In this document: piece after piece, positions 8,870 through 17,146 of the stretch | Layout of the letters: each line of letters opens with the position of its first letter | Numbering within the stretch: the stretch's first letter is position 1 | NCBI GenBank assembly: GCA_028703495.1 | Contig: JAQVMT010000004.1 | Span: 1-42,478, forward strand | Direction: 5' to 3' | Source: Clostridia bacterium | Lineage (GTDB): Bacteria; Bacillota; Clostridia; Christensenellales; CAG-314 | Length of the DNA stretch: 42,478 nucleotides | The notes under the pieces: model-generated | What the model was told of the DNA's origin: nothing | Databases searched by the model: none | The model's input: only the letters and a program-made list of their open reading frames with translations | Program-made: the position numbers and the translations under genes

Positions 8870-9691
8870 ATGAATTTAATGAAAAAGCTGGTGATTTGCG
8901 ACTTTGACGGCACGATTGCGAACAGACAAAGCGAATTGTCAATGTTTACGGTTGCGACGGTGAGGGAGTTTATCGAAAGAGGCGGAAAGTTTGCTTTCTG
9001 CTCGGGGCGGTCGTTGCCGTCACTTATTAATGTTACAAAGGAATACGCGTTGAATTGTTACTATATGGTAGGTCACGCGGCGAAGATTCTTAACAGCACC
9101 TTTACGCTGTTGCAAAAAAACGATATGCCGGTAGTGACCGCATTACCGCTTATCAAAGGACTTGATGACAAAAACTGCGAAATAATCGTATTTGCGGACG
9201 ATATTCCATATGCGCAAAGGCGTTCCTCGTACACCGAAGGTTACGAGCGCAAGACTAGTCCCGTCACCTACATTGATAAACCGTTTTTGAAGTTTTTGCC
9301 CGAGAACTGCGCCCGAATACAGAAGATTTTGGTTATCGGCGATGAGGATAGGATAAAGAACCTCACCGATTGGGTTAACGACGGACGCTTGGGGGATAGC
9401 TTAGAGGCAGGAAATTCGCACCCGTTTTTCTTGGAAATCGTCCATAAAAACAGCTCGAAGGGCGAAGGACTTGCATGGCTGTGCAATTACTTGGGTATCG
9501 ATAACGCCGATTCGGTGGCTTTCGGGGACAGTTCTATCGATGTGAGTATGCTTAAACGCGCAGGTATCGGCATTGCTGTCAAAAATGCGACTGCCGAATG
9601 TAAAGCCGCCGCCGATGTCATTCTCGACCGCACAAACGATGAGGACGGCGTTGCGCATTGGATATGCGAAAATCTCTTAGAAGCAAAATAA
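8870..9691 (+). CDS. HAD-superfamily hydrolase (Cof/IIB type)
   Basis: A 273-residue HAD phosphatase. Motif I is DFDGT near the N-terminus (nucleophile Asp and acid/base Asp), and motif IV is GDSSIDVSML near residue 215. The last third, with AVKNATAECKAAADVI, is typical of Cof/YbiV sugar-phosphate phosphatases with a IIB cap. Three ATGs are in frame (8864, 8870, 8879). GAGGA at 8859-8863 gives a 6-nt spacing only to 8870, so that start is chosen. It has its own promoter. The substrate is not predictable. Confidence 0.85.
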   Translation: MNLMKKLVICDFDGTIANRQSELSMFTVATVREFIERGGKFAFCSGRSLPSLINVTKEYALNCYYMVGHAAKILNSTFTLLQKNDMPVVTALPLIKGLDDKNCEIIVFADDIPYAQRRSSYTEGYERKTSPVTYIDKPFLKFLPENCARIQKILVIGDEDRIKNLTDWVNDGRLGDSLEAGNSHPFFLEIVHKNSSKGEGLAWLCNYLGIDNADSVAFGDSSIDVSMLKRAGIGIAVKNATAECKAAADVILDRTNDEDGVAHWICENLLEAK

Positions 9692-9869
9692 ACGACAAGC
9701 AAGGCCAATCGGTCGTTAATTTCCCGAGCTACTGCTTTTTGAGCGAGCATGACAAAAACGATGAGGCTTGCGGTCGATCGATACAAACAATAAACCCGCA
9801 AGTAGGGCGGTGCGGTCTATGCGTACACTCTTTCTATTAAGGTTTATGAAAGGAGCAATTGGATAAATT

Positions 9870-10877
9870 ATGAAGATAATACATACTGCGGATTTGCATT
9901 TAGGTAGCGCGCTTACGGCTTTCGGAGCCGATAAAGCGGCGGAGCGGCGCAGGGAGCTTGTGGGGACGTTTTCACGGCTTGCCGACTATGCGCATGAGAG
10001 CGGAGCCGCTGCGGTTTTAATATGCGGCGACCTTTTCGATACCGCATACCCGTCACCCGCCTTGGTTAAGGAGGTTTTGGGAATTATCGCGCGGTACGCC
10101 GATATCTTTTATTTGATTTTGTGCGGAAACCACGACAAGAACGCAAAGGATGTGCTGTCGTTGGAGAATCTGCCCGATAATGCGATTTTGTTCGATGAAA
10201 CGCTTAAAAGGATTAGAATTTGCGGTGTAAGCTTTTGGGGAACGAGCGCGGCGGAGTTAAACTTCAACGCTTCGCCCGATCCCGACGAATACAACATTGT
10301 TATGGCGCATGGAACGCTTAAGGGAGCAAACGAGAATTACGATATCGATTTGCGACAGCTTGTCGGTAAAAACATCGACTATTTGGCTTTAGGCCATTAT
10401 CACACTCACAACGAGGGCAATATCGACAACCGCGGAATCTGGAGCTATTGCGGCTGTTTGGAGAGTCGCGGCTTTGACGAATGCGGCACAAAGGGCTTTG
10501 TGGAGCTGGACACGGAGGAGGGCTCGCTCAACTTCGTTCCCTTTTCAGAAAGGAACGCGCACTACCTTACCGTAGACGTGAGCGGCTTGGACGCCGCAGG
10601 GGCGTACGAAAAAATTGTCAAAAATATGTCGCAGGTGCGCACGAAGGACTTTGTTAAGGTGGTTTTGACAGGGGAAGCCGAGCTTTCGGCAAAGCAACTC
10701 GAGGAGAACCTCAAAAGCAAGTGCTATTATATTGTTGTCGAGGACAAAACAGGCGCCGCCGACATTGCGGGAAACGACCTAGTAGAGGAATTTTTGTCGC
10801 AGTTAATGTCTGTTTGCGGCGACGAAAAGAAGCGAAGAACGGCGGCAAGATGCGGAGTGGAAGCACTCACCGAATAG
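9870..10877 (+). CDS. SbcD/YhaO-like DNA repair exonuclease (metallophosphoesterase)
   Basis: A 335-residue Mre11/SbcD-type nuclease. Metal-ligand motifs are in order: HTADLHLGS (residues 5-13), CGDLFD, CGNHDKNA, MAHGT and LGHYHTH. Such proteins cut DNA ends with Mn2+ and pair with an SbcC/Rad50-type ATPase. The next gene (11123) is of that kind, as in Bacillus yhaO-yhaN. AAGGAG sits 14 nt before the ATG, a long spacing, but this ATG gives the canonical KIIHTADLHLG start. The pair is split by a 245-bp repeat-containing gap, whereas such partners commonly overlap or abut. Confidence 0.87.
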   Translation: MKIIHTADLHLGSALTAFGADKAAERRRELVGTFSRLADYAHESGAAAVLICGDLFDTAYPSPALVKEVLGIIARYADIFYLILCGNHDKNAKDVLSLENLPDNAILFDETLKRIRICGVSFWGTSAAELNFNASPDPDEYNIVMAHGTLKGANENYDIDLRQLVGKNIDYLALGHYHTHNEGNIDNRGIWSYCGCLESRGFDECGTKGFVELDTEEGSLNFVPFSERNAHYLTVDVSGLDAAGAYEKIVKNMSQVRTKDFVKVVLTGEAELSAKQLEENLKSKCYYIVVEDKTGAADIAGNDLVEEFLSQLMSVCGDEKKRRTAARCGVEALTE

Positions 10878-10978
10878 AGTGCCGACAATCGAAATCGGAT
10901 TGCGTTGTACAAAATGCTTTTCCGATAAATTAAGCTCAAAAATTCGATAAGCTGCGGTCAAAGACAAAAATCGGACGG

Positions 10979-11099
10979 CAAGGAGCGTTGAAAAACGCAA
11001 CTAAGAAAGAATATGTTAGAAAACCGAAGTCAAGAGCATAAAAGAAGCAAATAAAAGAAAACGTTATATAACCGAAGTCAAGGAGCGGTGAAAAACGCG
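10979..11099. repeat. Imperfect repeats between the sbcD-like and sbcC-like genes
   Basis: CAAGGAGCG(T/G)TGAAAAACGC occurs at 10979-10998 and 11080-11099, and AACCGAAGTCAA at about 11023 and 11071. A local duplication has lengthened the gap between two functionally linked genes. Confidence 0.7.
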
Positions 11100-11122
11100 A
11101 AAAATAAAACAAGGAGAAGGAT

Positions 11123-13558
11123 ATGAGAATAACGGCGTTGCACATCAACGGGTTCGGGAAGCTGGTGAATTACGATTGCGCGTTTGAAAGCGGCTTAAAC
11201 GTGATGGAATACCCCAACGGATACGGCAAAACCACGCTGGCGAGCTTTATTCAGGCGATGTTTTACGGGTTGGGCTCCACGCGTAAGCAGAGCTTGGACG
11301 ATAACCCCGGCAAGAAGTTTCAACCGTGGACGACCAACACATTCGGCGGAACGCTGTCATTCGAGTATGAAGGCGGCGAGTACCGAATCGAAAGGGACTT
11401 TGCCAAAAACGTGCTTGTCGTGTACGATTGCAAGACAGGCAGGCGGACTACGGCATTCGGAGATTGTCCGGGACGTATAATTTTCGGGTTGGACAGGGAG
11501 GCGTTTGCGGCGGTAACCTATATGCCGCAGGATCTGCCGATGCCAAAAGCCAACGATTCGCTGTCGGCAAGGCTTTCACAGCTGTCGAACAACGACGGCA
11601 AGAACAGCTTCGAGCGTGCGATAGACAATCTGGAAAAGAAAAGTAAGGAGTACGTCAAGACAGGCGCGCGGGGCAAAATCGACATTTTGAAACGCGAAAT
11701 AGGCGATTCCGAGTTGGAGCTCGACCGACTGAAGCGGGAGTATGACAAGCTTTATTCGCAGGAAGCTGATTTAAGAATTAAAAAAGCCGATTTAGAGGGG
11801 TGCAATCATCGTATCATGCTCATCTCGCAGGCTTCACAGGTGCGATGTGAGGAGCGTTTACAGTCCGAGCTCACGAACAAAATCAAGCAGGCGGAGGACA
11901 GTGTCAGGCAGGGTGAGGAGTTTAAGAAAAGGTTGCTTGAAATCGATTCCGACTTAGCAAAGACAGAAGCGGAAATGAGTCGCAGACAGTCAATCTACGA
12001 CAAACAGCTTAAAAATCGTCAAAACTACGAAATGTATCGGCTATTCGACGACAAGGAGAAGCGCGTATTACAGTTAAGGAAGCAGTTGGCGGACATAAAG
12101 CGGTCGTATACGAGATTGCCCGACAAGGAGGAGCTGGAAGCGGTAAACGCAAAAAAACGCACGCTTTGGAAAAAGGGTGAAGATATTGTCGGTTGTAACG
12201 AGCAAATAAAGGCTCTTACGCAGCAGAGCGCGGCGCGTTTTCCGCCGACAAAGCCGAAATATGTATGTCTTGTATTGGCGATTGTATTTTTGGCTGTGGC
12301 GATTGGCGCGTTCGCGTTCGGAGCGGTTCTGCCCGAAATTGTCTATTGGGCGGCTTTGGCAGTCGGCGGAGTGGGCTTTGTCGTGACCTTGGTTGTGTAT
12401 TTAGGAAAGATCACCAAGTACTACGGCGCAAAAAGCGACTATGATAACGGTATGCAGTCCGATGAGCTGCAGATAAAGCTCCTTGCCGACAGGCGCAACA
12501 AGCTTAATGTCGAGTATGAAACGCTCAAGCAAGAGATTTCCGCCGACTTTTCGCAGTTCGGCGTTAGGTCCGACGGCGAGGACGTTGAGGAGCTTACGAT
12601 AAGGATTACCGCCGATACCGACAGGATACGCGATTTCACTGAACAGCTTGCATGTGCGACTGCGGATTATGACGAGTTTATAAAGCATGTCGATGTGGGA
12701 GAATTAAGGCTTTGCAAGGACTACACGCCCGAAGCGGACAACGGAAACACGGTTGAGATGCGTAAGTGCTTTGAGAAGAAAGATGCATTGTCCTCGGAGA
12801 AAGCACGGCTGACGGAGAAGCTGAAAAATGTTATCGATCTGCGGGAGCAGGAAAGCTTGAATAAGCAATGGAAGGAGTGTACCGAAAGGCTGGACGATTA
12901 CCGTGAACGCTACGAGGTGGACGAGTACGCCGAGGTCGATCTCGAAGCCGCCGCCGAGCGTGAGCAAGCCATGCAAAAGCGATTAAACGACGAGGTTATC
13001 GGTATCGAAGCGGGCATAAAGCACGCCAAAAACAGCCTACCCGACCTTGCCGAAAGGGAAAACGCCCTAAATGCCAAGTCGCGTGAGCTTGCCGAGTGCA
13101 AATTCAATTACGATTGCATAACGCTTGCCATCGAGTGTATGAAAAAAGCGAGCGACAGCATAAGTGGCAATTATTTGCCCCTACTGCGCAAGTATATGAA
13201 CGGTTATTTGGACACGCTTTGCGGCAAGGACAGGCGCGCGCAAACGCTCACGCTTACGGGCGATTGGGACTTGACGGTCAACGAGTCGGGCGGCGAACGC
13301 GAGTTCGGCTATTTTTCGGCGGGAACAAAGGATTTATACAACTTCATTCTGCGGCTTAGCCTTATGAACAGCGTTTACGCCCTCAAAAAAGGCGATAACT
13401 CCAAGCTTGCACCCGTTTTGATTATCGATGACAGCTTCACAAACCTCGACGGCAATAGGTTCGATGCCGTTTCCAAGCTCCTAAAAGGCTTGAAGGGTAC
13501 GCAAATTTTATACTTTACCTGTTACAGAAAAATCGACGGCGATTCTTATAAACAGTAA
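11123..13558 (+). CDS. SbcC/YhaN-like AAA ATPase
   Basis: An 811-residue Rad50/SbcC-type ATPase closest in layout to Bacillus YhaN. The N-terminal Walker A is in YPNGYGKTTLASF (residues ~30-42). Long charged coiled-coil stretches follow (~150-350, ~440-690). Two hydrophobic segments sit at ~380-430, a trait of YhaN and not of SbcC. A C-terminal signature FSAGTKDLYNFILRLSLM and Walker B VLIIDDSFTNLD complete the split ATPase head. It should power and gate the nuclease at 9870. AAGGAGAAGG precedes the ATG. Whether it really sits at the membrane is inference. Confidence 0.87.
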   Translation: MRITALHINGFGKLVNYDCAFESGLNVMEYPNGYGKTTLASFIQAMFYGLGSTRKQSLDDNPGKKFQPWTTNTFGGTLSFEYEGGEYRIERDFAKNVLVVYDCKTGRRTTAFGDCPGRIIFGLDREAFAAVTYMPQDLPMPKANDSLSARLSQLSNNDGKNSFERAIDNLEKKSKEYVKTGARGKIDILKREIGDSELELDRLKREYDKLYSQEADLRIKKADLEGCNHRIMLISQASQVRCEERLQSELTNKIKQAEDSVRQGEEFKKRLLEIDSDLAKTEAEMSRRQSIYDKQLKNRQNYEMYRLFDDKEKRVLQLRKQLADIKRSYTRLPDKEELEAVNAKKRTLWKKGEDIVGCNEQIKALTQQSAARFPPTKPKYVCLVLAIVFLAVAIGAFAFGAVLPEIVYWAALAVGGVGFVVTLVVYLGKITKYYGAKSDYDNGMQSDELQIKLLADRRNKLNVEYETLKQEISADFSQFGVRSDGEDVEELTIRITADTDRIRDFTEQLACATADYDEFIKHVDVGELRLCKDYTPEADNGNTVEMRKCFEKKDALSSEKARLTEKLKNVIDLREQESLNKQWKECTERLDDYRERYEVDEYAEVDLEAAAEREQAMQKRLNDEVIGIEAGIKHAKNSLPDLAERENALNAKSRELAECKFNYDCITLAIECMKKASDSISGNYLPLLRKYMNGYLDTLCGKDRRAQTLTLTGDWDLTVNESGGEREFGYFSAGTKDLYNFILRLSLMNSVYALKKGDNSKLAPVLIIDDSFTNLDGNRFDAVSKLLKGLKGTQILYFTCYRKIDGDSYKQ

Positions 13559-13571
13559 AATCATCAAGGAC

Positions 13572-13650
13572 GGCACAACCGTAGTGGTTGTGCCAAACCC
13601 GATAGGATCAAACGGTAAAACAAACAAAAGGCAACAACCGTAGCGGTTGC
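13572..13650. repeat. Two related hairpins after the sbcC-like gene
   Basis: GGCACAACC-GTAGT-GGTTGTGCC (13572-13594) is a perfect 9-bp stem. A second hairpin, CAACC-GTAGC-GGTTG, is at 13635-13649. Both share ACAACCGTAG(T/C)GGTTG. Neither has a T-run, so they are RNA processing or repeat elements rather than clear terminators. Confidence 0.6.
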
Positions 13651-13678
13651 AAAAAACACGGCGAAAAGACGGAATAAA

Positions 13679-14434
13679 ATGAAGATTCGATTGAAACGAA
13701 GGGGATTGATAATTATGGCGGTGGTGGTTATCGCGGTTGTGGGTACGCTTGCGGTGTCGGGTGTATTTGCTTCAAGCTACGGATTTTACCGCACGACACG
13801 GAGCAAGCGGATTGCCGAATACCAAAGCCTTGCTACGGGTGTTACCCTTTGGGAGAGCCTTTTGGTGGAGTTCAATCAATATTACGAGGACGGCACGAGG
13901 GTCAGCAACGTTTACAGCTCCTACGTACAAAAGAATGCCTTGGATTTTTCGTACAGCCACACGCAGAAGCAGAGCGACACGGTTGTGATTGAAAAGCTGT
14001 GGGCGGTTGCTTTGACCGAATACAGCTATTCATCGCTTAGTGTTGACGGAGCCGAGCCGCTGACATCTACGCAATCGCGGCAAATAACGGCGGAACAGCT
14101 TAACGAGATGAGCGAGGTCGCAGAAATGCGCAGTCTTTTCGGGTACATCACGGGATTTATGCGCCACTATGTTATGGAGCTGTACTATTTCGACGAGGGC
14201 TACACGATGTACAAAGCAATTATTGCCGATTCCGATGCGCGCGCCTTTTTCAAGACGGCAAGCAATATGCAGCTTGTTATGCGCTTTGACGGCGAGACCG
14301 TCGACAGTGTCGAGCTTAGCTTTTCTCTCGCCTGCGAATTGGACGACAATGGCGATCCGATACAACGCTCCGCCTCCGCCGTAACCGTCCTGCTTTCAAA
14401 TAACAAAAACCCGATTATCGCAAACCATACGTAA
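13679..14434 (+). CDS. Membrane-anchored or secreted protein of unknown function
   Basis: I do not recognise this 251-residue protein. It begins KIRLKRR and then a single hydrophobic helix at ~11-30 (IIMAVVVIAVVGTLAVSGVF), so it is anchored or exported with the remainder outside. The external part is mixed alpha/beta, rich in Tyr and acidic residues, and Cys-poor (a single Cys in the C-terminal third), with no known catalytic motif. A ribosome binding site is weak (GACGGAAT). Codon use matches its neighbours. It follows the nuclease/ATPase pair by 120 nt. Confidence 0.65.
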   Translation: MKIRLKRRGLIIMAVVVIAVVGTLAVSGVFASSYGFYRTTRSKRIAEYQSLATGVTLWESLLVEFNQYYEDGTRVSNVYSSYVQKNALDFSYSHTQKQSDTVVIEKLWAVALTEYSYSSLSVDGAEPLTSTQSRQITAEQLNEMSEVAEMRSLFGYITGFMRHYVMELYYFDEGYTMYKAIIADSDARAFFKTASNMQLVMRFDGETVDSVELSFSLACELDDNGDPIQRSASAVTVLLSNNKNPIIANHT

Positions 14435-14526
14435 ATCGGCGTGTCTGCCATGGCGAAGCCAACGGCACACGGCTTATCAAAACAGCAAAGCAGTGTTTAC
14501 AGGTAGGCGCAAAAAGTGCGAAGAAG

Positions 14527-14781
14527 TACAAGCAAAGTAACAAGGACGAAGAAAACGATTGTACGAGTTCAAACAAAGAAACAAGGACGAAAAAAAGTAA
14601 GTAGGAGTATAAACAAAGAAACAAGGACGAAAAAAAAGTAAGTTGGAGTATAAACAAAGAAACAAGGACGAAAAAAAACGGAAATACGAGTGCAAATTTG
14701 GCAATAAGTACGATAAGAAACGAAAGTTGGAGTATGAGCAAATAAACAAGGACGAAAAAAAACGGAAATACGAGTGCAAAC
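14527..14781. repeat. A-rich degenerate tandem array (~40-bp units)
   Basis: At least five units carry the core AAACAAGGACGAAAAAA; core starts are near 14540, 14580, 14622, 14660 and 14745. Linkers are GTAAGT(A/T)GGAGTATA or CGGAAATACGAGTGCAAA. One unit is expanded. Open frames across it are low-complexity. This and the terminator occupy the 473-bp gap 14435-14907. Confidence 0.8.
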
Positions 14782-14800
14782 TCAGTAATTCCGTTTTTTT
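14756..14800. terminator. Bidirectional terminator between the unknown gene and the prepilin
   Basis: AAAAAAACGGAA and TTCCGTTTTTTT pair around a ~21-nt loop, with T-runs on both strands. It can end the + transcript from 13679 and the minus transcript of the prepilin, whose stop is ~108 nt away. Confidence 0.7.
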
Positions 14801-14907
14801 ATTTCCAGCGGCTTCACCTCGAAAACAGTGGGGATTGCGTAGGGCTTCGCCCATTGCGCAGTGTCATTTCGGTTTCTTCCGCTTGCTAAATTTGGTGGGG
14901 TTAGGGT

Positions 14908-15495
14908 TTAGGAAATAGTACCCGCATCAACAATTGTCAAAACTGAACTAGGTAATAAATCGACTATTGTGAAACTGTCAAAAGTTTTAACGGTCATACT
15001 ATTAGTTGATCCTTCAAGTGTAACGGCTATTTTGACATATGTAGTACCGGTATAAGCATCAGATGTATAATACACATATTCCGTCGCGTCTGCAACTGTA
15101 CTCTTTGCAGCTAAATCAGCATACTTTCCAGCAGCAGCTCTTGCTTCGGAAATAGCAGCGCAGAATCCATCCTTATCGATTACGTTAAGAGCGGTTGCGC
15201 CTGTGGGGACACCATCACCTTCATAAAGCGTAGGCTCGCCATTCGCCGAAATTTCAACCCACACACCCTTGTCGGATACATAGTACATTGTTCCAATTTC
15301 TTCTCCGAGATCATCGTCGGCAAGCTTGGATGTGTAGGCTGAAAGCGCAATCTTCGCATCCGCGATTGCGGCAGTTTGTCTTGCCCTTTCAACAGAATTG
15401 CTGATCGTCGGGATAAGTATCGCGGCAAGAATACCGATGATAACAATAACGATCATTAATTCAATCAGGGTAAAACCTTTTTTGTTTTTTCTCAT
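14908..15495 (-). CDS. Type IV prepilin-like protein (class III signal peptide)
   Basis: A 195-residue protein with a textbook prepilin start: KNKKG followed by FTLIELMIVIVIIGILAAILIP. A prepilin peptidase would cut after Gly and methylate Phe; Glu5 of the mature chain is present. The ~20-residue hydrophobic helix is followed by a pseudopilin-like helix (RARQTAAIADAKIALSAYTSKL) and a Thr/Ser/Val-rich C-terminal domain with one Cys. AAAGGAGGAG lies before the ATG. No assembly ATPase, peptidase or other pil gene is nearby, so it is a solitary subunit depending on machinery elsewhere. Adhesive, competence or secretion roles are all possible. Confidence 0.85.
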   Translation of the reverse strand: MRKNKKGFTLIELMIVIVIIGILAAILIPTISNSVERARQTAAIADAKIALSAYTSKLADDDLGEEIGTMYYVSDKGVWVEISANGEPTLYEGDGVPTGATALNVIDKDGFCAAISEARAAAGKYADLAAKSTVADATEYVYYTSDAYTGTTYVKIAVTLEGSTNSMTVKTFDSFTIVDLLPSSVLTIVDAGTIS

Positions 15496-15526
15496 TGTTT
15501 CTCCTCCTTTTTAACCTCTGTGGTTT

Positions 15527-15599
15527 ACGAAATTCGTAATAATATTACGAAATTCGCTTATCGTCCCTATAGTTTACACGTTTCAAGACAAGTTGTCAA
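15527..15599 (-). promoter_or_regulatory. Prepilin promoter with twin downstream palindromes
   Basis: On the minus strand TTGACA (15594-15599), a 17-bp spacer and TAAACT (15571-15576) precede the prepilin. Downstream of the predicted start lie two copies of ACGAAATTCG (15527-15537 and 15547-15557), each itself nearly palindromic. They are 20 bp apart, and together form the perfect dyad TTCGTAATAATATTACGAA. Placement suits a repressor on one face of the helix, or a 5' RNA hairpin. Confidence 0.6.
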
Positions 15600-15675
15600 G
15601 AATTTTTCCGCGATAATACGACGAAATACAAGAGTTTATTGCTTTTCCACGGATTTTTTCGCCATTTCCAACGAA

Positions 15676-15980
15676 AAAGCGACATCATTATAAACGGTGT
15701 ATAATTATAAACGAAAAGGCAACATCAAATAAAGCTAGGGGCTGAACCTTGTTCGCCCGCATGGAAATTACGCACATAACCATTAATCATAATATACATT
15801 GGTTTTACGGGCGAACACGCGGGTTCGCCCCTACAAGATAATAATCGAACAAGGTGGCAACACAATGAACGATAAAGCGACATCATTATAAACGGTGTAT
15901 CATTATAAACGAAAAGCAACATCAAATAAAGCTAGGGGCTGAACCTTGTTCGCCCGCATGGAAATTACGCACATAACCAT
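15676..15980. repeat. ~107-bp direct duplication (period ~198 bp)
   Basis: 15676-15783 and 15874-15980 are nearly identical, including GCGACATCATTATAAACGGT and a half palindrome GGGGCTGAACCTTGTTCGCC. A complete REP-like palindrome (15808-15837) lies between them. Confidence 0.8.
15808..15837 (-). repeat. REP-like palindromic element, copy 2
   Basis: GGGCGAACACGCGGGTTCGCCC followed by CTACAAG is the element of 272-300 in the opposite orientation. Confidence 0.7.
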
Positions 15981-16020
15981 ACAAATGAAAAAGCGACATC
16001 ATAATAACCCGACAAAAAAC

Positions 16021-16077
16021 CGCGACAAAAAACGCGACCGCACCTAAACCTCCTAAAAGGAGTTGGTGCAATCGCGT
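16021..16077 (-). terminator. Terminator of the SRP RNA gene
   Basis: Read on the minus strand, ACGCGATTGCACC...CTCC pairs with GGAG...GGTGCGGTCGCGT in a long stem with a short loop, then TTTTTT. The end is itself repeated (GTCGCGGTTTTTT), giving a second T-run. Confidence 0.85.
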
Positions 16078-16093
16078 GAATTTGCATTAAAAA

Positions 16094-16358
16094 GCTGTGC
16101 ATCTCGAGTCGATAGTCAAGCCGAAGCGGTATTCAGGTAGGTTACTCCGCTAAAGCGCCCTCAAAACACACGGAACGTACTGCTTAGTACTGCTTCATTC
16201 CTGACCTGATACGGTTCACAGGATCCCGTTGTTTGAGACCTTAACATCAACATTCCTTGCCTGCTCCGGCCTTCCACAAGATATACCTCGTCGAGCATTC
16301 GGCCCCGCTATGGCGGATTGCGGGTACAGGGCACCGCCGGCTCCCCACCTAGCACAGC
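16094..16358 (-). ncRNA. ffs: SRP RNA, long Firmicute type (4.5S/scRNA)
   Basis: The 265-nt minus-strand RNA starts GCTGTGC and ends GCACAGC, closing the molecule. The 5' part GGGGAGCCGGCGGTGCCCTGTACCC matches the Alu-domain side of Bacillus/Clostridia SRP RNAs. The apical helix 8 reads TCAGGTCAGGAATGAAGCAG: the GGAA tetraloop is closed by an A-U pair where C-G is common, followed by the conserved GAAGCAG of the Ffh-binding asymmetric loop. It guides cotranslational membrane targeting with Ffh and FtsY. A promoter and terminator flank it exactly. Ends are inferred from pairing. Confidence 0.92.
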
Positions 16359-16364
16359 TCAAAC

Positions 16365-16393
16365 ATTATAAACGAAAGCAACCGAAAAAGCAA
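16365..16393 (-). promoter_or_regulatory. ffs promoter
   Basis: On the minus strand TTGCTT (16388-16393), 17 bp, TATAAT (16365-16370), then 6 nt to the RNA 5' end. The exact distance supports the assigned 5' end. Confidence 0.85.
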
Positions 16394-16436
16394 CTTAATT
16401 AACGCCGATATTCGATATTTTTGCGCTTGTTTCAAA

Positions 16437-16505
16437 TAAGTTAATCGACAATGTAGGTTCCTCAGTGGAAATGATATGCGCCCAAAAAGTTGGACAGGCG
16501 CAATA
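16437..16505. repeat. Dispersed element resembling an IS3-type end
   Basis: GTTAATCGACAATGTAGGTTCC...ATATGCGCCCAAAAAGTTGGACA resembles 21632-21690 (GTTAATTGACAAAGTAAGTTCC...AATGCACCCAAAAGTCGG) and, more weakly, the first 30 bases of the window. CCCAAAAAGTTGGACA recalls IS3-family terminal repeats, but no transposase is present. Confidence 0.35.
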
Positions 16506-16506
16506 C

Positions 16507-16535
16507 TTACAATCATAAATTGGCTTGCATATTAT
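16507..16535 (+). promoter_or_regulatory. Promoter of the zinc-ribbon gene
   Basis: TTACAA (16507-16512), 17 bp, TATTAT (16530-16535). A CCAAGG-TGAG-CCTTGG hairpin lies in the leader at about 16564-16579, just before the ribosome binding site. Confidence 0.6.
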
Positions 16536-16603
16536 TTTTTCAATAAATCATACTATCAACGTAACCAAGGTGAGCCTTGGAATTATTACAGGAGGACTTG
16601 AAA

Positions 16604-16750
16604 ATGGCTAACTACATTCATACAGGTGAAAAGCCCGGAAGCGGAGTTTACGCTTGCACAAACTGCGGAACGGACGTAAATCTCGGTAGAGACGACAAAA
16701 TGCCGCCTTGCCCCAAGTGCACAAACACCAATTTTACGAAGGTTCAATAA
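16604..16750 (+). CDS. Small zinc-ribbon protein
   Basis: A 48-residue protein beginning MANYIHTGEKPGSG. It has two CxxC knuckles, CTNCG (Cys18, Cys21) and CPKC (Cys36, Cys39), the layout of a rubredoxin-like zinc ribbon binding one Zn. Small proteins starting with an (N/H)TGEKPG segment and ending in such a ribbon are common in Clostridia and have no assigned function. ACAGGAGGAC 8 nt before the ATG is the strongest ribosome binding site in the region, and a promoter and terminator bracket the gene, so it is probably well expressed. Confidence 0.8.
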   Translation: MANYIHTGEKPGSGVYACTNCGTDVNLGRDDKMPPCPKCTNTNFTKVQ

Positions 16751-16855
16751 TAACTTATTTCGGCGGCTCCCCCTTTTGGGATAGCTCTGTTTGGCTGTAA
16801 TATTTCTCGAATCGTCACAAACGTCGATTTGAGCTGTTTTATAAGGAGCATTATC

Positions 16856-16885
16856 GCGTATTGCCGCAAAGCGTATTGCCGCAAA
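16856..16885. repeat. 15-bp tandem repeat
   Basis: GCGTATTGCCGCAAA occurs twice in tandem, just before the terminator. Confidence 0.8.
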
Positions 16886-16892
16886 ATAGTTA

Positions 16893-16937
16893 TAACGAAA
16901 GGAAGTGTCGCTTTTTAAGCTTCGCTTCCTTTTGTTA
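16893..16937 (+). terminator. Terminator after the zinc-ribbon gene
   Basis: AACGAAAGGAAGTG pairs with CGCTTCCTTTTGTT around the TCGCTTTTTAAGCTT region. The T-rich 3' arm supports termination on +. Confidence 0.6.
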
Positions 16938-16958
16938 TGTGTAGGATGCCTTTGCTTT

Positions 16959-17146
16959 ACGCAACAAGCAACAGTAATGAAATTAATCTCTAAGCCCTCG
17001 GTTTAACGCAACAAGCAACGGTAATGAAATTAATCTCTAAGCCCTCGGTTTAACGCAACAAGCAACAGCAATGAAATTAATCCCTAAGTCCTCGGCTTAA
17101 TGCAATAATAAGCAACAGCAATGAAATTAATCCCTAAGCCCTCGGC
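16959..17146. repeat. Four tandem 47-bp repeats
   Basis: Units start at 16959, 17006, 17053 and 17100 (exact 47-bp period; the last has a 3-nt insertion). Each holds GCAACAAGCAAC-(A/G)-(G/C)TAATGAAATTAAT and TAAG(C/T)CCTCGG. There are no spacers, so it is not a CRISPR array. The array runs into a palindromic element at 17144. Confidence 0.85.

Noticed and set aside
13572-13594. Terminator after the sbcC-like gene
   Set aside because: The hairpin is perfect but lacks a T-run, so it is listed as a repeat.
14643-14918. 91-codon Lys/Glu-rich frame
   Set aside because: It is produced by the A-rich tandem array and the terminator; the peptide is simply the translated repeat.
16959-17146. CRISPR array
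   Set aside because: The 47-bp units are directly contiguous with no unique spacers, and no cas genes are present.
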